From contig NZ_JAJLMN010000001.1 in NCBI RefSeq assembly GCF_021730615.1, positions 5,547,501 through 5,611,500 of the forward strand: a stretch of 64,000 nucleotides of DNA, read 5' to 3'. Of the stretch, positions 52,494 through 60,490 are shown piece by piece (within the stretch, counting starts at the first letter, position 1; each line of letters begins with the position of its first letter). The notes beneath the pieces were generated by a model. The model ran no database searches. It worked only from the letters and a program-made list of their open reading frames with translations, and was not told the DNA's origin. This stretch comes from Lichenibacterium dinghuense. Its GTDB lineage: Bacteria; Pseudomonadota; Alphaproteobacteria; Rhizobiales; Beijerinckiaceae. A program made the translations under genes and the position numbers.

Positions 52494-52653
52494 CCTTCTC
52501 CCCTCGCGGGAGAAGGTGCCTCGACGAAGTCGAGGCGGATGAGGGGGAACGACTCATCGGCTTCCGACAGGCGGGATGGTCGTTGAGCGCTGCGCCAAGC
52601 CCCCTCATCCGACTTTGCTTCGCAAGGCCACCTTCTCCCGCGAGGGGAGAAGG
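52494..52653. repeat. Inverted pair of palindromic intergenic repeat units
   Basis: A unit beginning CCTTCTCCCCTCGCGGGAG (52494-52516 with AAGG) and continuing through a CCTCGACGAAGTCGAGG hairpin to GGATGAGGGGG appears again, inverted, ending at 52653 (CCTTCTCCCGCGAGGGGAG, 52631-52649). The second copy has a different inner loop. It resembles the dispersed GGATGAGGGG-containing palindromic repeats of Hyphomicrobiales genomes. It lies between convergent preA and the SDR gene and could act as a terminator or RNA stabiliser. Confidence 0.7.
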
Positions 52654-52662
52654 GGCGTCCCG

Positions 52663-53406
52663 TCACCCTCCGTACATCCGGTTCTTCGTCGGGCTGATCG
52701 TCACCTCGTTGAGGCACACGCCCGGCGGCCGCGTCGCGATGAACAGCACGAGCGCGCCGAGGTCCTCGGGCTGCAACATGGCGGCGCGCTCCTCCGCATC
52801 CGGCGGCACGGGGCGCCGGTCGAGGATCGGCGTCGCCACCTCGGCGGGGAGCACGGCCGTCGAGCGGATGCCGTTGCGGAATTCCTCCACGTTGACGCTC
52901 TGGCTCATCGCCACGACGCCGTGCTTGGCCGCCGTGTAGGCGGGCCCGCTGATCGGGGAGATGTACTTTCCCGCCCAGGAGGCCGTGTGGATCAACAGCC
53001 CGTCGCGCTGCCGGCGCATCGGCTCCAGCGCGGCTGCGGCGCAGTAGAAGGCGGCGGACAGGTTGCCGCCCAGCACCGCGTCGATGCTGCCGGGCACGAG
53101 GTCCCGCCAGGCCCGCGCCGCGATGTTGAGCCCGGCGTTGTTGACCAGGATGTCGAGCCGCCCGAACCGGCGGACCGCCTCCGCCACGGCCTCGCCCGCC
53201 GTCTCGGGCCGGGTGAGGTCGCCAGGGAGGCAGACCGCCGTGCCGCCGGCCGCGGCGATGCGCGCCGCGACGGCGTCGAGCGGCTCGGGGCGGCGCCCCG
53301 TCAGCACCAGCGTGGCGCCGGCGCCGGCGAGCGCCAGGGCGGCCGCCTCGCCGATGCCGCTGCCCGCGCCCGTGACCCAGGCGACTCGTCCGGCGAGCGC
53401 CGCCAC
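52663..53406 (-). CDS. Short-chain dehydrogenase/reductase in the pyrimidine locus
   Basis: 247 residues. Classical SDR: TGAGSGIGEAAALALAG (~13-29), LVNNAGLNIAARA (~88-100), catalytic Ser in IHTASWAGKY and YTAAKHG with catalytic Tyr and Lys (~159-163). It is the last of five minus-strand genes below the TetR regulator. In reductive pyrimidine catabolism a reductase for the malonic-semialdehyde product would make sense, but this assignment is inference. Confidence 0.82.
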   Translation of the reverse strand: MAALAGRVAWVTGAGSGIGEAAALALAGAGATLVLTGRRPEPLDAVAARIAAAGGTAVCLPGDLTRPETAGEAVAEAVRRFGRLDILVNNAGLNIAARAWRDLVPGSIDAVLGGNLSAAFYCAAAALEPMRRQRDGLLIHTASWAGKYISPISGPAYTAAKHGVVAMSQSVNVEEFRNGIRSTAVLPAEVATPILDRRPVPPDAEERAAMLQPEDLGALVLFIATRPPGVCLNEVTISPTKNRMYGG

Positions 53407-53408
53407 GG

Positions 53409-53591
53409 TCAGGCACCGTCCGTGTACTTGGCCGTGCCCTTCGCGTCCTTCACGGTCTCGCGGTGGGCCTTGTCCTTGTTCTTCTCGTGCTCGCCCGTGT
53501 CGGCGTGCTTGTGCTCCTTGCCGTGGGGCTGCTCGCCCTTCTGCGGCGTGTGCTTCCCGCTTCCGGCCTCGCTCTGCTTGCCGTCGCTCAT
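53409..53591 (-). CDS. Small Lys/His/Glu-rich hydrophilic protein
   Basis: 60 residues, no named family. It has no hydrophobic core: Lys, His, Glu, Asp and Gly dominate (GEQPHGKEHKHADTGEHEKN near 19-38), so it is probably disordered, like small stress or hydrophilin-type proteins. GAGGAGG precedes the ATG. It lies two bases before the SDR start, so it may be cotranscribed. Confidence 0.6.
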   Translation of the reverse strand: MSDGKQSEAGSGKHTPQKGEQPHGKEHKHADTGEHEKNKDKAHRETVKDAKGTAKYTDGA

Positions 53592-53649
53592 GCGGTCCTC
53601 CTCGGTTCGAGGACGGGTGAACGGCCGAGCCCGTCGGACGTTCCCGCGG

Positions 53650-54150
53650 CTATTCCGGCGGCAGGAAGTCGACCTTGACGCTCGACGCCGCGGCGCCGCT
53701 GATCTCCACCGTGGCCTGCCCGGCCGCGAAGTCGAAGCGCACGCTCTTGCGGACGTTGGGGCAGGCCGGCGCGCCGGTCACGGCCGTCGGCCGCAGTTCG
53801 CGCCCGTCCTGGATCACGTCGATCCAGACGTCGTCGGAGGTCGTGATCTGGTAGGGGCCGCCCACCGCCAGCGGCGGCGTCTTCAGCACCGCGCCGAACG
53901 TGCCGGCGGCCGGCTTGCGGCTCGGCGGCCGCTCGAACTTCACGTCGGCCACGGGCTGCAGCGCCACGACCGCGGGGTCCATGATGCCGGGCAGCGGCTT
54001 GCCCGGCTCGACGGTGCGGAGGCCCGGCGTGCCAAAGGCCGACCGCTCGCGGTCGACCGGCCACCTGAACTTGGCGCAGCCGCTCGCGTCCTGGGCCCAG
54101 GCGGGCCCGGTCAGGACGGCGAGGGCCAGGAGCGGGAGGGCTCGGAGCAT
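53650..54150 (-). CDS. Periplasmic hypothetical protein
   Basis: 166 residues. The signal peptide MLRALPLLALAVLTGPAWAQ precedes a mature domain with two Cys (GCAKFRW and APACPNVRK, likely a disulfide) and a beta-rich pattern (PYQITTSDDVWIDVIQDGR). The starting ATG is one base from the mop stop, so the two are coupled. It resembles conserved Hyphomicrobiales periplasmic proteins of unknown function. Confidence 0.65.
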   Translation of the reverse strand: MLRALPLLALAVLTGPAWAQDASGCAKFRWPVDRERSAFGTPGLRTVEPGKPLPGIMDPAVVALQPVADVKFERPPSRKPAAGTFGAVLKTPPLAVGGPYQITTSDDVWIDVIQDGRELRPTAVTGAPACPNVRKSVRFDFAAGQATVEISGAAASSVKVDFLPPE

Positions 54151-54151
54151 C

Positions 54152-54361
54152 TCAGTCCACCGCGACCATGACGTCGGAGGCCTTGATGACGGCATGCGCC
54201 GCTTCCCCGACCTTGAGGCCGAGCTCGTCCACCGCCTCGTTGGTGACCGAGGCCGTCACGATCGTGCCGCCGCCGATGTCGATGCGGACGTGGGCCGTGG
54301 TCTGACCCTTGGTGACCTCGACGATGCGGCCCTTCAACTGGTTCCGCGCACTCAACCGCAT
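54152..54361 (-). CDS. Molbindin-type molybdopterin-binding (Mop/TOBE) protein
   Basis: 69 residues, a single Mop domain. The pattern SARNQLKGRIVEVTKGQTTA (~4-23), VTASVTNEAVDELGLKVG and AVIKASDVMVAVD is the molybdate-binding Mop/TOBE fold that oligomerises to store or sense molybdate. Its presence may hint at a molybdoenzyme nearby, but none is encoded in the window. It lies below the TetR gene on the same strand. Confidence 0.88.
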   Translation of the reverse strand: MRLSARNQLKGRIVEVTKGQTTAHVRIDIGGGTIVTASVTNEAVDELGLKVGEAAHAVIKASDVMVAVD

Positions 54362-54412
54362 GGTGAACTCCTCGCATGTCCGCCCGAGGATTATGGGAGT
54401 TTCGGACCCCTG

Positions 54413-55069
54413 TCACCCGCGCTCGGGCGCGATGCCGCGCAGGATGGTCTCGACCACCTGCCGCTTGGCCGCCGCGAAGGCCCCGTCGTCGAGCGGCGCG
54501 CCGCCGTTCAGCGCCTCGATCTGGGCCGCGAAGTCGGCGTAATGCTGCGTCGTGGCCCAGATCATGAAGAACAGGACGCGGGGCTCGATCGGGCGCAACT
54601 GCCCGCCGGCGATCCAGCCCTCCACGACGGCGCCGCGGTCCCTCACCCAGTCGGCCAGCGTGGTTTCGAGGAATCCGCGCACCACCGGGGCGCCGCTCAT
54701 GACCTCGCGGGCGAAGATGCGCGAGCCGAGCGGCCGGGCGCGCGCGAGGTCCATCTTGCCCGCGATGTAGCGCGCCAGCGCCTCCGCGGCCGAGGCTTCG
54801 CCGTCGAAGCTCCGCGCCTCCGCGAGCCAGGCCTCGACCACGCCCTCGACCACGCGGCGGTAGAGCGCCTCCTTGGTGGCGACGTAATAGTGGAGGTTGG
54901 CCTTCGGCAGCCCGGCCCGCGCCGCGATGGCGCTCGTCGTGGCGCCCTCGTATCCCTTCTCGGCGAACTCGGCCTCGGCGGCGCGCAGGATCAGCTCCTC
55001 GACTTCGGCGCGCGCGGCCGATCCCCGCTCGGCCTTCTCCCCCTCGGCCCTGGGCTTTCGTAACGGCAT
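54413..55069 (-). CDS. TetR-family regulator, RutR-like
   Basis: 218 residues. The N-terminal HTH (ILRAAEAEFAEKGYEGATTS, then IAARAGLPKANLHYYVATKE; ~26-66) is typical TetR. The C-terminal ligand domain contains RIFAREVMSGAP and FFMIWATTQHYADF, as in the YcdC/RutR C-terminal family, which senses uracil or thymine. It is divergent from the amidohydrolase. A palindromic site lies between them and another RutR-type dyad sits before preT, so it probably controls the locus. Confidence 0.82.
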   Translation of the reverse strand: MPLRKPRAEGEKAERGSAARAEVEELILRAAEAEFAEKGYEGATTSAIAARAGLPKANLHYYVATKEALYRRVVEGVVEAWLAEARSFDGEASAAEALARYIAGKMDLARARPLGSRIFAREVMSGAPVVRGFLETTLADWVRDRGAVVEGWIAGGQLRPIEPRVLFFMIWATTQHYADFAAQIEALNGGAPLDDGAFAAAKRQVVETILRGIAPERG

Positions 55070-55077
55070 GGATGTGT

Positions 55078-55095
55078 TTGACCGATCGGAAAAAC
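55078..55095. promoter_or_regulatory. Palindromic RutR-like site between regulator and amidohydrolase
   Basis: TTGACCGATCGGAAAAAC centres on the perfect palindrome CCGATCGG (55082-55089). It keeps one full TTGACC half-site like the preT operator, while the second half is degenerate (GGAAA in place of GGTCA). Its position suits autoregulation of the TetR gene and control of the 55158 operon. Confidence 0.5.
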
Positions 55096-55157
55096 TGACG
55101 TTCACTCTGCAACGAAGCGCCGCACCGTCGACGGCGCGCGCGGACGCGAGAGCCCTC

Positions 55158-56405
55158 ATGCCAGATCTGTCCAACCTCCGCATCGACGGGGCGCGGCTTT
55201 GGGACAGCCTGATGGAGATGGGGCAGGTCGGCGGGACCCCGAAGGGGGGCTGCAATCGGCTGACCCTCACCGACGTCGACAAGCGCGGGCGCGAGCTCTT
55301 CGCGCGCTGGTGCGAGGCCGCCGGGCTGTCGATGACCGTCGACGCCATGGGCAACATGTTCGCCCGCCGCGAGGGCACGGAGGACCACTTGCCGCCCGTG
55401 ATGATGGGCAGCCACCTCGACACGCAGCCGACGGGCGGCAAATACGACGGCGTGCTCGGCGTGCTGGCCGGCCTGGAGGTGCTGCGCTCGCTGAACGACC
55501 TCAACGTCCGCACGCGCCACCCGATCGAGGTCGCCAACTGGACCAACGAGGAAGGCTCGCGCTTCGCCCCCGCCATGGTGGCGTCGGGGGTCTTCGCCGG
55601 CGCCTACACGCTGGAGGAGGCCTACGCGATCCGGGACCGCGAGGGGCACCGGCTCGGCGACGAGCTGGAGCGCATCGGCTTCAAGGGCGAGGTGCCCTGC
55701 GGCGGGCGTGAGATCCGGGCCATGTTCGAGCTCCACATCGAGCAGGGGCCGGTCCTGGAGGACGAGGGGATCGACATCGGCGTGGTCACCCACGGGCAGG
55801 GCCAGCGCTGGTTCGAGGTGACGCTGAAGGGGTTCGAGAGCCACGCCGGCTCGACGCCGATGCCGCGCCGGCGGGACGCGCTGGTGGGCGCCGCGCGCGT
55901 GGTCGAGCTCGTCAACCGCATCGGGCTCTCCCACCCGCCGCTGGCCGTCTCGACCACGGGCATGCTCACGCCCTATCCGGGCTCGCGCAACGTCATCCCG
56001 GGCGAGGTCTTCCTCACCTGCGAGTTCCGCCACCCCGACGAGGCGGTGCTGGAGGCCATGGAGGCGGAGCTGCGCGCCGGCGTCGCCGCCATCTGCGAGG
56101 CGGCCGGGCTGGAGCCCGAGATCAAGCGCGTCTTCGTCTACCCGCCCGTGCCCTTCGACGCGGGATGCGTCGGCGTGGTGCGGCGCGCGGCGGAGCGGGG
56201 CGGCTTCAGCCACCGCGACATCGTGTCGGGCGCCGGGCACGACGCTTGCTACATCGCCCGCGTGGCTCCGACCGCGATGATCTTCACGCCCTGCGTGGGC
56301 GGGGTGAGCCACAACGAATCCGAGGAGATCTCGCCGGCCTGGGCGAGCGCCGGCGCCCAGGTGCTGCTCCACGCCGTGCTGGAAACCGCCGAAGTCGTGG
56401 GCTGA
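55158..56405 (+). CDS. M20-family N-carbamoyl amidohydrolase (beta-ureidopropionase/AmaB-like)
   Basis: 415 residues. It hydrolyses N-carbamoyl-beta-alanine or N-carbamoyl-L-amino acids. Metal-binding motifs: GSHLDTQPTGGKYDGVLG (His and bridging Asp, ~83-100), NWTNEEGSRF (Glu), ELHIEQGP (His) and GVSHNESE (His). The substrate-binding FESHAGSTPM is also present. With the hydantoinase next to it, the pair would open and decarbamoylate dihydropyrimidines or hydantoins. The start is the ATG at 55158. Confidence 0.9.
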   Translation: MPDLSNLRIDGARLWDSLMEMGQVGGTPKGGCNRLTLTDVDKRGRELFARWCEAAGLSMTVDAMGNMFARREGTEDHLPPVMMGSHLDTQPTGGKYDGVLGVLAGLEVLRSLNDLNVRTRHPIEVANWTNEEGSRFAPAMVASGVFAGAYTLEEAYAIRDREGHRLGDELERIGFKGEVPCGGREIRAMFELHIEQGPVLEDEGIDIGVVTHGQGQRWFEVTLKGFESHAGSTPMPRRRDALVGAARVVELVNRIGLSHPPLAVSTTGMLTPYPGSRNVIPGEVFLTCEFRHPDEAVLEAMEAELRAGVAAICEAAGLEPEIKRVFVYPPVPFDAGCVGVVRRAAERGGFSHRDIVSGAGHDACYIARVAPTAMIFTPCVGGVSHNESEEISPAWASAGAQVLLHAVLETAEVVG

Positions 56406-56431
56406 CCGCGGATCGATCAGGGGAGGGAACG

Positions 56432-57859
56432 ATGTCCACGGTCATCAAGGGCGGGACGGTGGTGACGGCGGCGCGGAGCTTTCCGGCCGACGTGCTGATC
56501 GAGGGCGGACGGGTCGCCGCGGTCGGCCCGGACCTCGCGGGCGACGAGTCGGTCGACGCCGCGGGCTGCCTCGTCCTGCCGGGCGGCATCGACCCGCACA
56601 CCCACCTCGAGATGCCCTTCATGGGCACCACGACGGCCGACGACTACGCCTCCGGCACCCGCGCCGCGCTGGCGGGCGGAACCACCATGGTGGTCGACTT
56701 CTGCATCCCCGGCCACGGCCAGAAGCTGATGGACGCCTGGGCCGACTGGGACCGGCGCTCCGCCACCGCGGCCTGCGACTACGCATATCACATGTGCATC
56801 GTGGGCTGGTCGGATGCGATCCGGGAGGAAATGGCCGAGGTCGTCGCGAAGGGCGTCACCACATTCAAGCACTTCATGGCCTACAAGGGCGCCCTGATGG
56901 TGAACGACGAGGAGATGTTCGCCTCGTTCCGCCGCTGCGCCGAGCTCGGCGCCATGCCGCTGGTCCACGCCGAGAACGGCGACGTCGTGGCGGCATTGCA
57001 GGTCGAGCTGCTCGCGCGGGGCATCACCGGCCCCGAGGGCCACGGCTATTCGCGCCCGCCGCGCGTCGAGGGCGAGGCCGCCAACCGCGCCATCATGCTG
57101 GCCGATCAGGCCGGCGTGCCGCTCTACGTCGTCCACACCTCCTCGATCGAGGCCCACGAGGCGATCCGCCGGGCGCGCGCGAACGGCCAGCGCGTCTACG
57201 GCGAGCCCTTGATCCAGCACCTCGTGCTCGACGAAAGCGAGTACCTCCACCCCGACTGGGACCACGCCGCCCGCCGCGTGATGTCGCCGCCCTTCCGCGA
57301 CAAGCGCAACCAGGACGACCTGTGGAACGGGCTGCGCGCCGGCTCGCTGCAGGTGGTGGCCACCGACCACTGCGCCTTCACGACCGAGCAGAAGCGCTTC
57401 GGCCGCTCCGACTTCACCAAGATTCCCAACGGCACCGGCGGCCTCGAGGACCGCATGCCGGTGCTGTGGACCCGCGGGGTCGGCGAGGGGCGCCTGACGC
57501 CGGAGGAGTTCGTCGCCGTCACCTCCACCAACATCGCCCGCATCCTCGGCCTCTACCCGAAGAAGGGCTCGCTGGAAGTCGGCGCGGACGCCGACGTCGT
57601 CGTTTGGGATCCGGCCGCAACCAAGACCATCTCGGCCGGCGCGCAGATATCGGCCATCGACTACAACGTGTTCGAGGGGCTGAGCTGCACGGGCCTGCCC
57701 CGCACCGTCCTGTCGCGCGGCGAGATCGTCGTGCGCGACGGGCGCGTGCAGGCCGAATCGGGCCGCGGCCGCTTCGTGCCGCGGCGCCCGTTCACGCCGG
57801 AAGCGCGGGCGGCGCGGCGCATGTTCGACCTCGCGGCTCCGCGGGCGGTCGCCCGCTGA
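56432..57859 (+). CDS. hydA: Dihydropyrimidinase/D-hydantoinase
   Basis: 475 residues. A cyclic amidohydrolase that opens dihydrouracil, dihydrothymine or hydantoins. Metal ligands are GGIDPHTHLEMPF (~51-63), the carboxylated Lys in TTFKHFMAYKG (~144-154), LVHAENGD, VVHTSS and ATDHCAF (catalytic Asp). GGGAGGG precedes the ATG. Its stop overlaps the ABC ATPase start (TGATG), so transport and degradation are one operon. Confidence 0.94.
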   Translation: MSTVIKGGTVVTAARSFPADVLIEGGRVAAVGPDLAGDESVDAAGCLVLPGGIDPHTHLEMPFMGTTTADDYASGTRAALAGGTTMVVDFCIPGHGQKLMDAWADWDRRSATAACDYAYHMCIVGWSDAIREEMAEVVAKGVTTFKHFMAYKGALMVNDEEMFASFRRCAELGAMPLVHAENGDVVAALQVELLARGITGPEGHGYSRPPRVEGEAANRAIMLADQAGVPLYVVHTSSIEAHEAIRRARANGQRVYGEPLIQHLVLDESEYLHPDWDHAARRVMSPPFRDKRNQDDLWNGLRAGSLQVVATDHCAFTTEQKRFGRSDFTKIPNGTGGLEDRMPVLWTRGVGEGRLTPEEFVAVTSTNIARILGLYPKKGSLEVGADADVVVWDPAATKTISAGAQISAIDYNVFEGLSCTGLPRTVLSRGEIVVRDGRVQAESGRGRFVPRRPFTPEARAARRMFDLAAPRAVAR

Positions 57860-58686
57860 TGGCGCTCGCCACGGTGTCGCGCGCCCCCATGACGACGCCG
57901 GCCGCCACCACCGCGGCCGTCGAGGCGCGCGACCTGTCGCTCGTCTTCGAGACGGCGGACGGGCCCGTGCACGCCCTGTCGCGCGTCGACCTCAGCATCG
58001 CGCCGGGCGAGTTCGTGTCGCTGATCGGCCCCTCCGGATGCGGCAAGACCACGCTGCTGCGCGTCATCGGCGACCTCGAATCGGCGACGTCGGGCACGAT
58101 CGCGGTCAAGGGGATGAGCCCGCGCGAGGCGCGCCTCGGGCGGTCCTACGGCTACGTGTTCCAGGCGCCCGCGCTCTATCCCTGGCGCAGCGTGGCGCGC
58201 AACGTCGCCCTGCCGCTGGAGATCATGGGCTACCCGAAAGCGGAGCGGCGCCGGCGCGTCGAGGCGGGGCTCGACCTCGTGAACCTCGCCGGCTTCGGCA
58301 ACAAGTTCCCCTGGCAGCTGTCCGGCGGCATGCAGCAGCGCGCCTCCATCGCCCGCGCCCTGTCGTTCGACCCCGACCTCCTGCTGATGGACGAGCCCTT
58401 CGGAGCGCTCGACGAGATCGTGCGCGACAAGCTGAACGAGCAGCTCCTGCGCCTGTGGGACCGCACCGGCAAGACGGTGGTCTTCGTCACCCATTCGATC
58501 CCCGAGGCGGTGTTCCTGTCGACCCGCATCGTCGTCATGTCGCCCCGGCCCGGCCGGGTGCAGGACATCGTGGCCTGCGACTTCCCGCGGGACCGCAACC
58601 TCGACATCCGCGAGACGCCGGAGTTCCTGAGGGTGGCGCACCGCGTCCGCGAGGGCTTGCGCGCCGGCCACGCCTATGCGGACTGA
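57859..58686 (+). CDS. NitT/TauT-type ABC transporter ATP-binding protein
   Basis: 275 residues. Walker A GPSGCGKTTL (~56-65), Q-loop FQAPALYPW, signature LSGGMQQRASIAR, Walker B LLLMDEPFGALD and H-loop VTHSIPEAV are complete. GALDEIVRDKLN after Walker B is typical of the nitrate/taurine/pyrimidine-precursor group. Translationally coupled to hydA, it probably energises uptake of a pyrimidine, hydantoin or carbamoyl compound. Confidence 0.92.
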   Translation: MALATVSRAPMTTPAATTAAVEARDLSLVFETADGPVHALSRVDLSIAPGEFVSLIGPSGCGKTTLLRVIGDLESATSGTIAVKGMSPREARLGRSYGYVFQAPALYPWRSVARNVALPLEIMGYPKAERRRRVEAGLDLVNLAGFGNKFPWQLSGGMQQRASIARALSFDPDLLLMDEPFGALDEIVRDKLNEQLLRLWDRTGKTVVFVTHSIPEAVFLSTRIVVMSPRPGRVQDIVACDFPRDRNLDIRETPEFLRVAHRVREGLRAGHAYAD

Positions 58687-59617
58687 GGCGCTGAAGCTGA
58701 GCCGGCCGGCGGCGCGCCCGCGGCGTTCCGGCACGATCGCTCGCGCGCTCTTCGGCCGTGCGGTCCCGGTGCTGACGGTCGTGCTGGCGATCCTCGCCCT
58801 GTGGTACGCGGCGGCGGTCGGGATGAACGCGGACGCGCAGCGCCAGGCCGACGCCGATGCGGGCATCGCCGACGCCGGGTGGCGCGACTTCGTCGCCGGC
58901 ACCTGGGCGCAGTCCCACCCGCGCCTGCCGGCCCCGCACCAGATCGCGGCCGAGATCGGGCGCACGGTCTTCGCCGTCGCGCCGACCTCCAAGCGCAGCC
59001 TCGTCTACCACGCGGGCGTGACGCTGGAGGCGACCGCGCTCGGCTTCGCGCTCGGCGGGCTGGTCGGCTTCGCCCTGAGCCTCTTCGTGGTGCACGTGCC
59101 GAGCCTCGACCGCGGCCTGATGCCCTGGATCGTCGCCAGCCAGACGGTGCCCATCGTGGCGCTGGCGCCGATGATCGTGGTGATCCTCAACCAGATCTCG
59201 GTGACGGGGCTCTGGCCCAAGGCCGCGATCGCCGCCTACCTGTCCTTCTTCCCCGTCGCGGTCGGCATGGCAAAGGGCCTGCGCTCGCCCGAACCGCTGC
59301 ACCTCGATCTCCTGCGGACCTATTCCGCCTCGCGGCCGCAGGTGCTGCGCTTCCTGCGGCTTCCGGCGAGCCTGCCGTTCCTGTTCGCGAGCGCCAAGGT
59401 GGGGGCGGCCGCGAGCCTCGTCGGCACGGTCGTGGCGGAGGTGACGAAGTCGGAGGACGGCGGCCTCGGCGCGCGGCTCCTCGCCGGCTCCTATTACGGG
59501 CAGACCGTGCAGATCTGGGCCGCCCTGGCGGTCGCCTCGGTCTGCGGCGCCGCGCTGGTCGGGATCGTGTCGGCGGTCGAGGCCGTCGTGCTGCGCCGCA
59601 CGGGGGCCGCGCGGTGA
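58676..59617 (+). CDS. NitT/TauT-type ABC transporter permease (first)
   Basis: 313 residues, about six membrane segments. The BPD-transport pattern shows as GLRSPEPLHLDLLRTYSASR with the coupling-helix segment (~200-219), then LRLPASLPFLFASAKVGAA. The ATG overlaps the ATPase gene by 11 bases. A long soluble loop after TM1 (~45-90) distinguishes it from the second permease. It forms a heterodimer with that protein. Confidence 0.88.
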   Translation: MRTEALKLSRPAARPRRSGTIARALFGRAVPVLTVVLAILALWYAAAVGMNADAQRQADADAGIADAGWRDFVAGTWAQSHPRLPAPHQIAAEIGRTVFAVAPTSKRSLVYHAGVTLEATALGFALGGLVGFALSLFVVHVPSLDRGLMPWIVASQTVPIVALAPMIVVILNQISVTGLWPKAAIAAYLSFFPVAVGMAKGLRSPEPLHLDLLRTYSASRPQVLRFLRLPASLPFLFASAKVGAAASLVGTVVAEVTKSEDGGLGARLLAGSYYGQTVQIWAALAVASVCGAALVGIVSAVEAVVLRRTGAAR

Positions 59618-60480
59618 GCGCCGCGGGTTGGCTCGGCTGCGCCGCCGTCTGGCTCGCCGCCTGGGCGCTCGTCGAGCTGATCGTGTGGAGGGCGCCGCGC
59701 CGCGGCGTCGCCGGCCGGGCCGCGGCGGTCGCGGTGCCGCTGATCTTCGGCGCCACGGTGCTGTTATTGTGGGAGGCCATCGTGCGCGGCCTCGGCGTGC
59801 CGGCGGTGATCCTGCCGCCGCCCTCCGCGGTCGCGGCCCGCCTCGCCGCCTCGCCGGGCATGCTGCTCGCCGACTTCGTCCAGACCATGAAGGGTCTGGC
59901 GGCCGGCTACGTCCTCGGCTGCGGCGGCGGCTTCCTCGCGGCCCTCGCGATCGACCGGGTGCCCTTCCTGCAGCGCGGCCTCCTGCCGCTCGGCACGCTG
60001 GTGTCCGCCCTCCCGGTGGTCGGCGTGGCGCCGATCATGGTCATGTGGTTCGGCTTCGACTGGCCGTCCAAGGCGGCCGTCGTGGCCGCCATGACGGTTT
60101 TCCCCATGCTGGTGAACTGCAACGCCGGCCTCGGCGCGACCTCGGCGCTCGACCGCGACCTGATGAGCACCTACGCGGCGCCCTACGGCGTCACGCTGCG
60201 CAAGCTCCGGCTGCCGGCCGCGCTGCCCTTCGTCTTCAACGGTCTCAAGATCTGCACCACGCTGGCGCTGATCGGCGCGATCGTGGCCGAGTTCTTCGGC
60301 ACGCCCATCGTCGGCATGGGCTTCCGCATCAACGCGGAGGTCGGCCGCATGAACATCGACACCGTCTGGGCCACGATCGCCGTGGCGGCGGTGTCCGGCT
60401 CGCTGCTCTACGGCCTCGTGGCCGCGGTCGAGCGGCGCGCGACCTTCTGGCACCCGTCCTTCCGCGGGCGCCGCGACTGA
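59614..60480 (+). CDS. NitT/TauT-type ABC transporter permease (second)
   Basis: 288 residues, about seven membrane segments. The coupling segment DLMSTYAAPYGVTLRKLRLP (~182-201) matches the first permease. The GTG start overlaps the preceding stop (GTGA). It presumably pairs with the first permease; the two-permease layout is common in pyrimidine-precursor and hydantoin-linked systems. Confidence 0.88.
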   Translation: MSAAGWLGCAAVWLAAWALVELIVWRAPRRGVAGRAAAVAVPLIFGATVLLLWEAIVRGLGVPAVILPPPSAVAARLAASPGMLLADFVQTMKGLAAGYVLGCGGGFLAALAIDRVPFLQRGLLPLGTLVSALPVVGVAPIMVMWFGFDWPSKAAVVAAMTVFPMLVNCNAGLGATSALDRDLMSTYAAPYGVTLRKLRLPAALPFVFNGLKICTTLALIGAIVAEFFGTPIVGMGFRINAEVGRMNIDTVWATIAVAAVSGSLLYGLVAAVERRATFWHPSFRGRRD

Positions 60481-60490
60481 GGAGTAGGGC

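Noticed and set aside
51080-53416. 778-residue minus-strand frame across preA
   Set aside because: Antisense to preA, with SDR sequence appearing only in other frames; composition matches a shadow frame.
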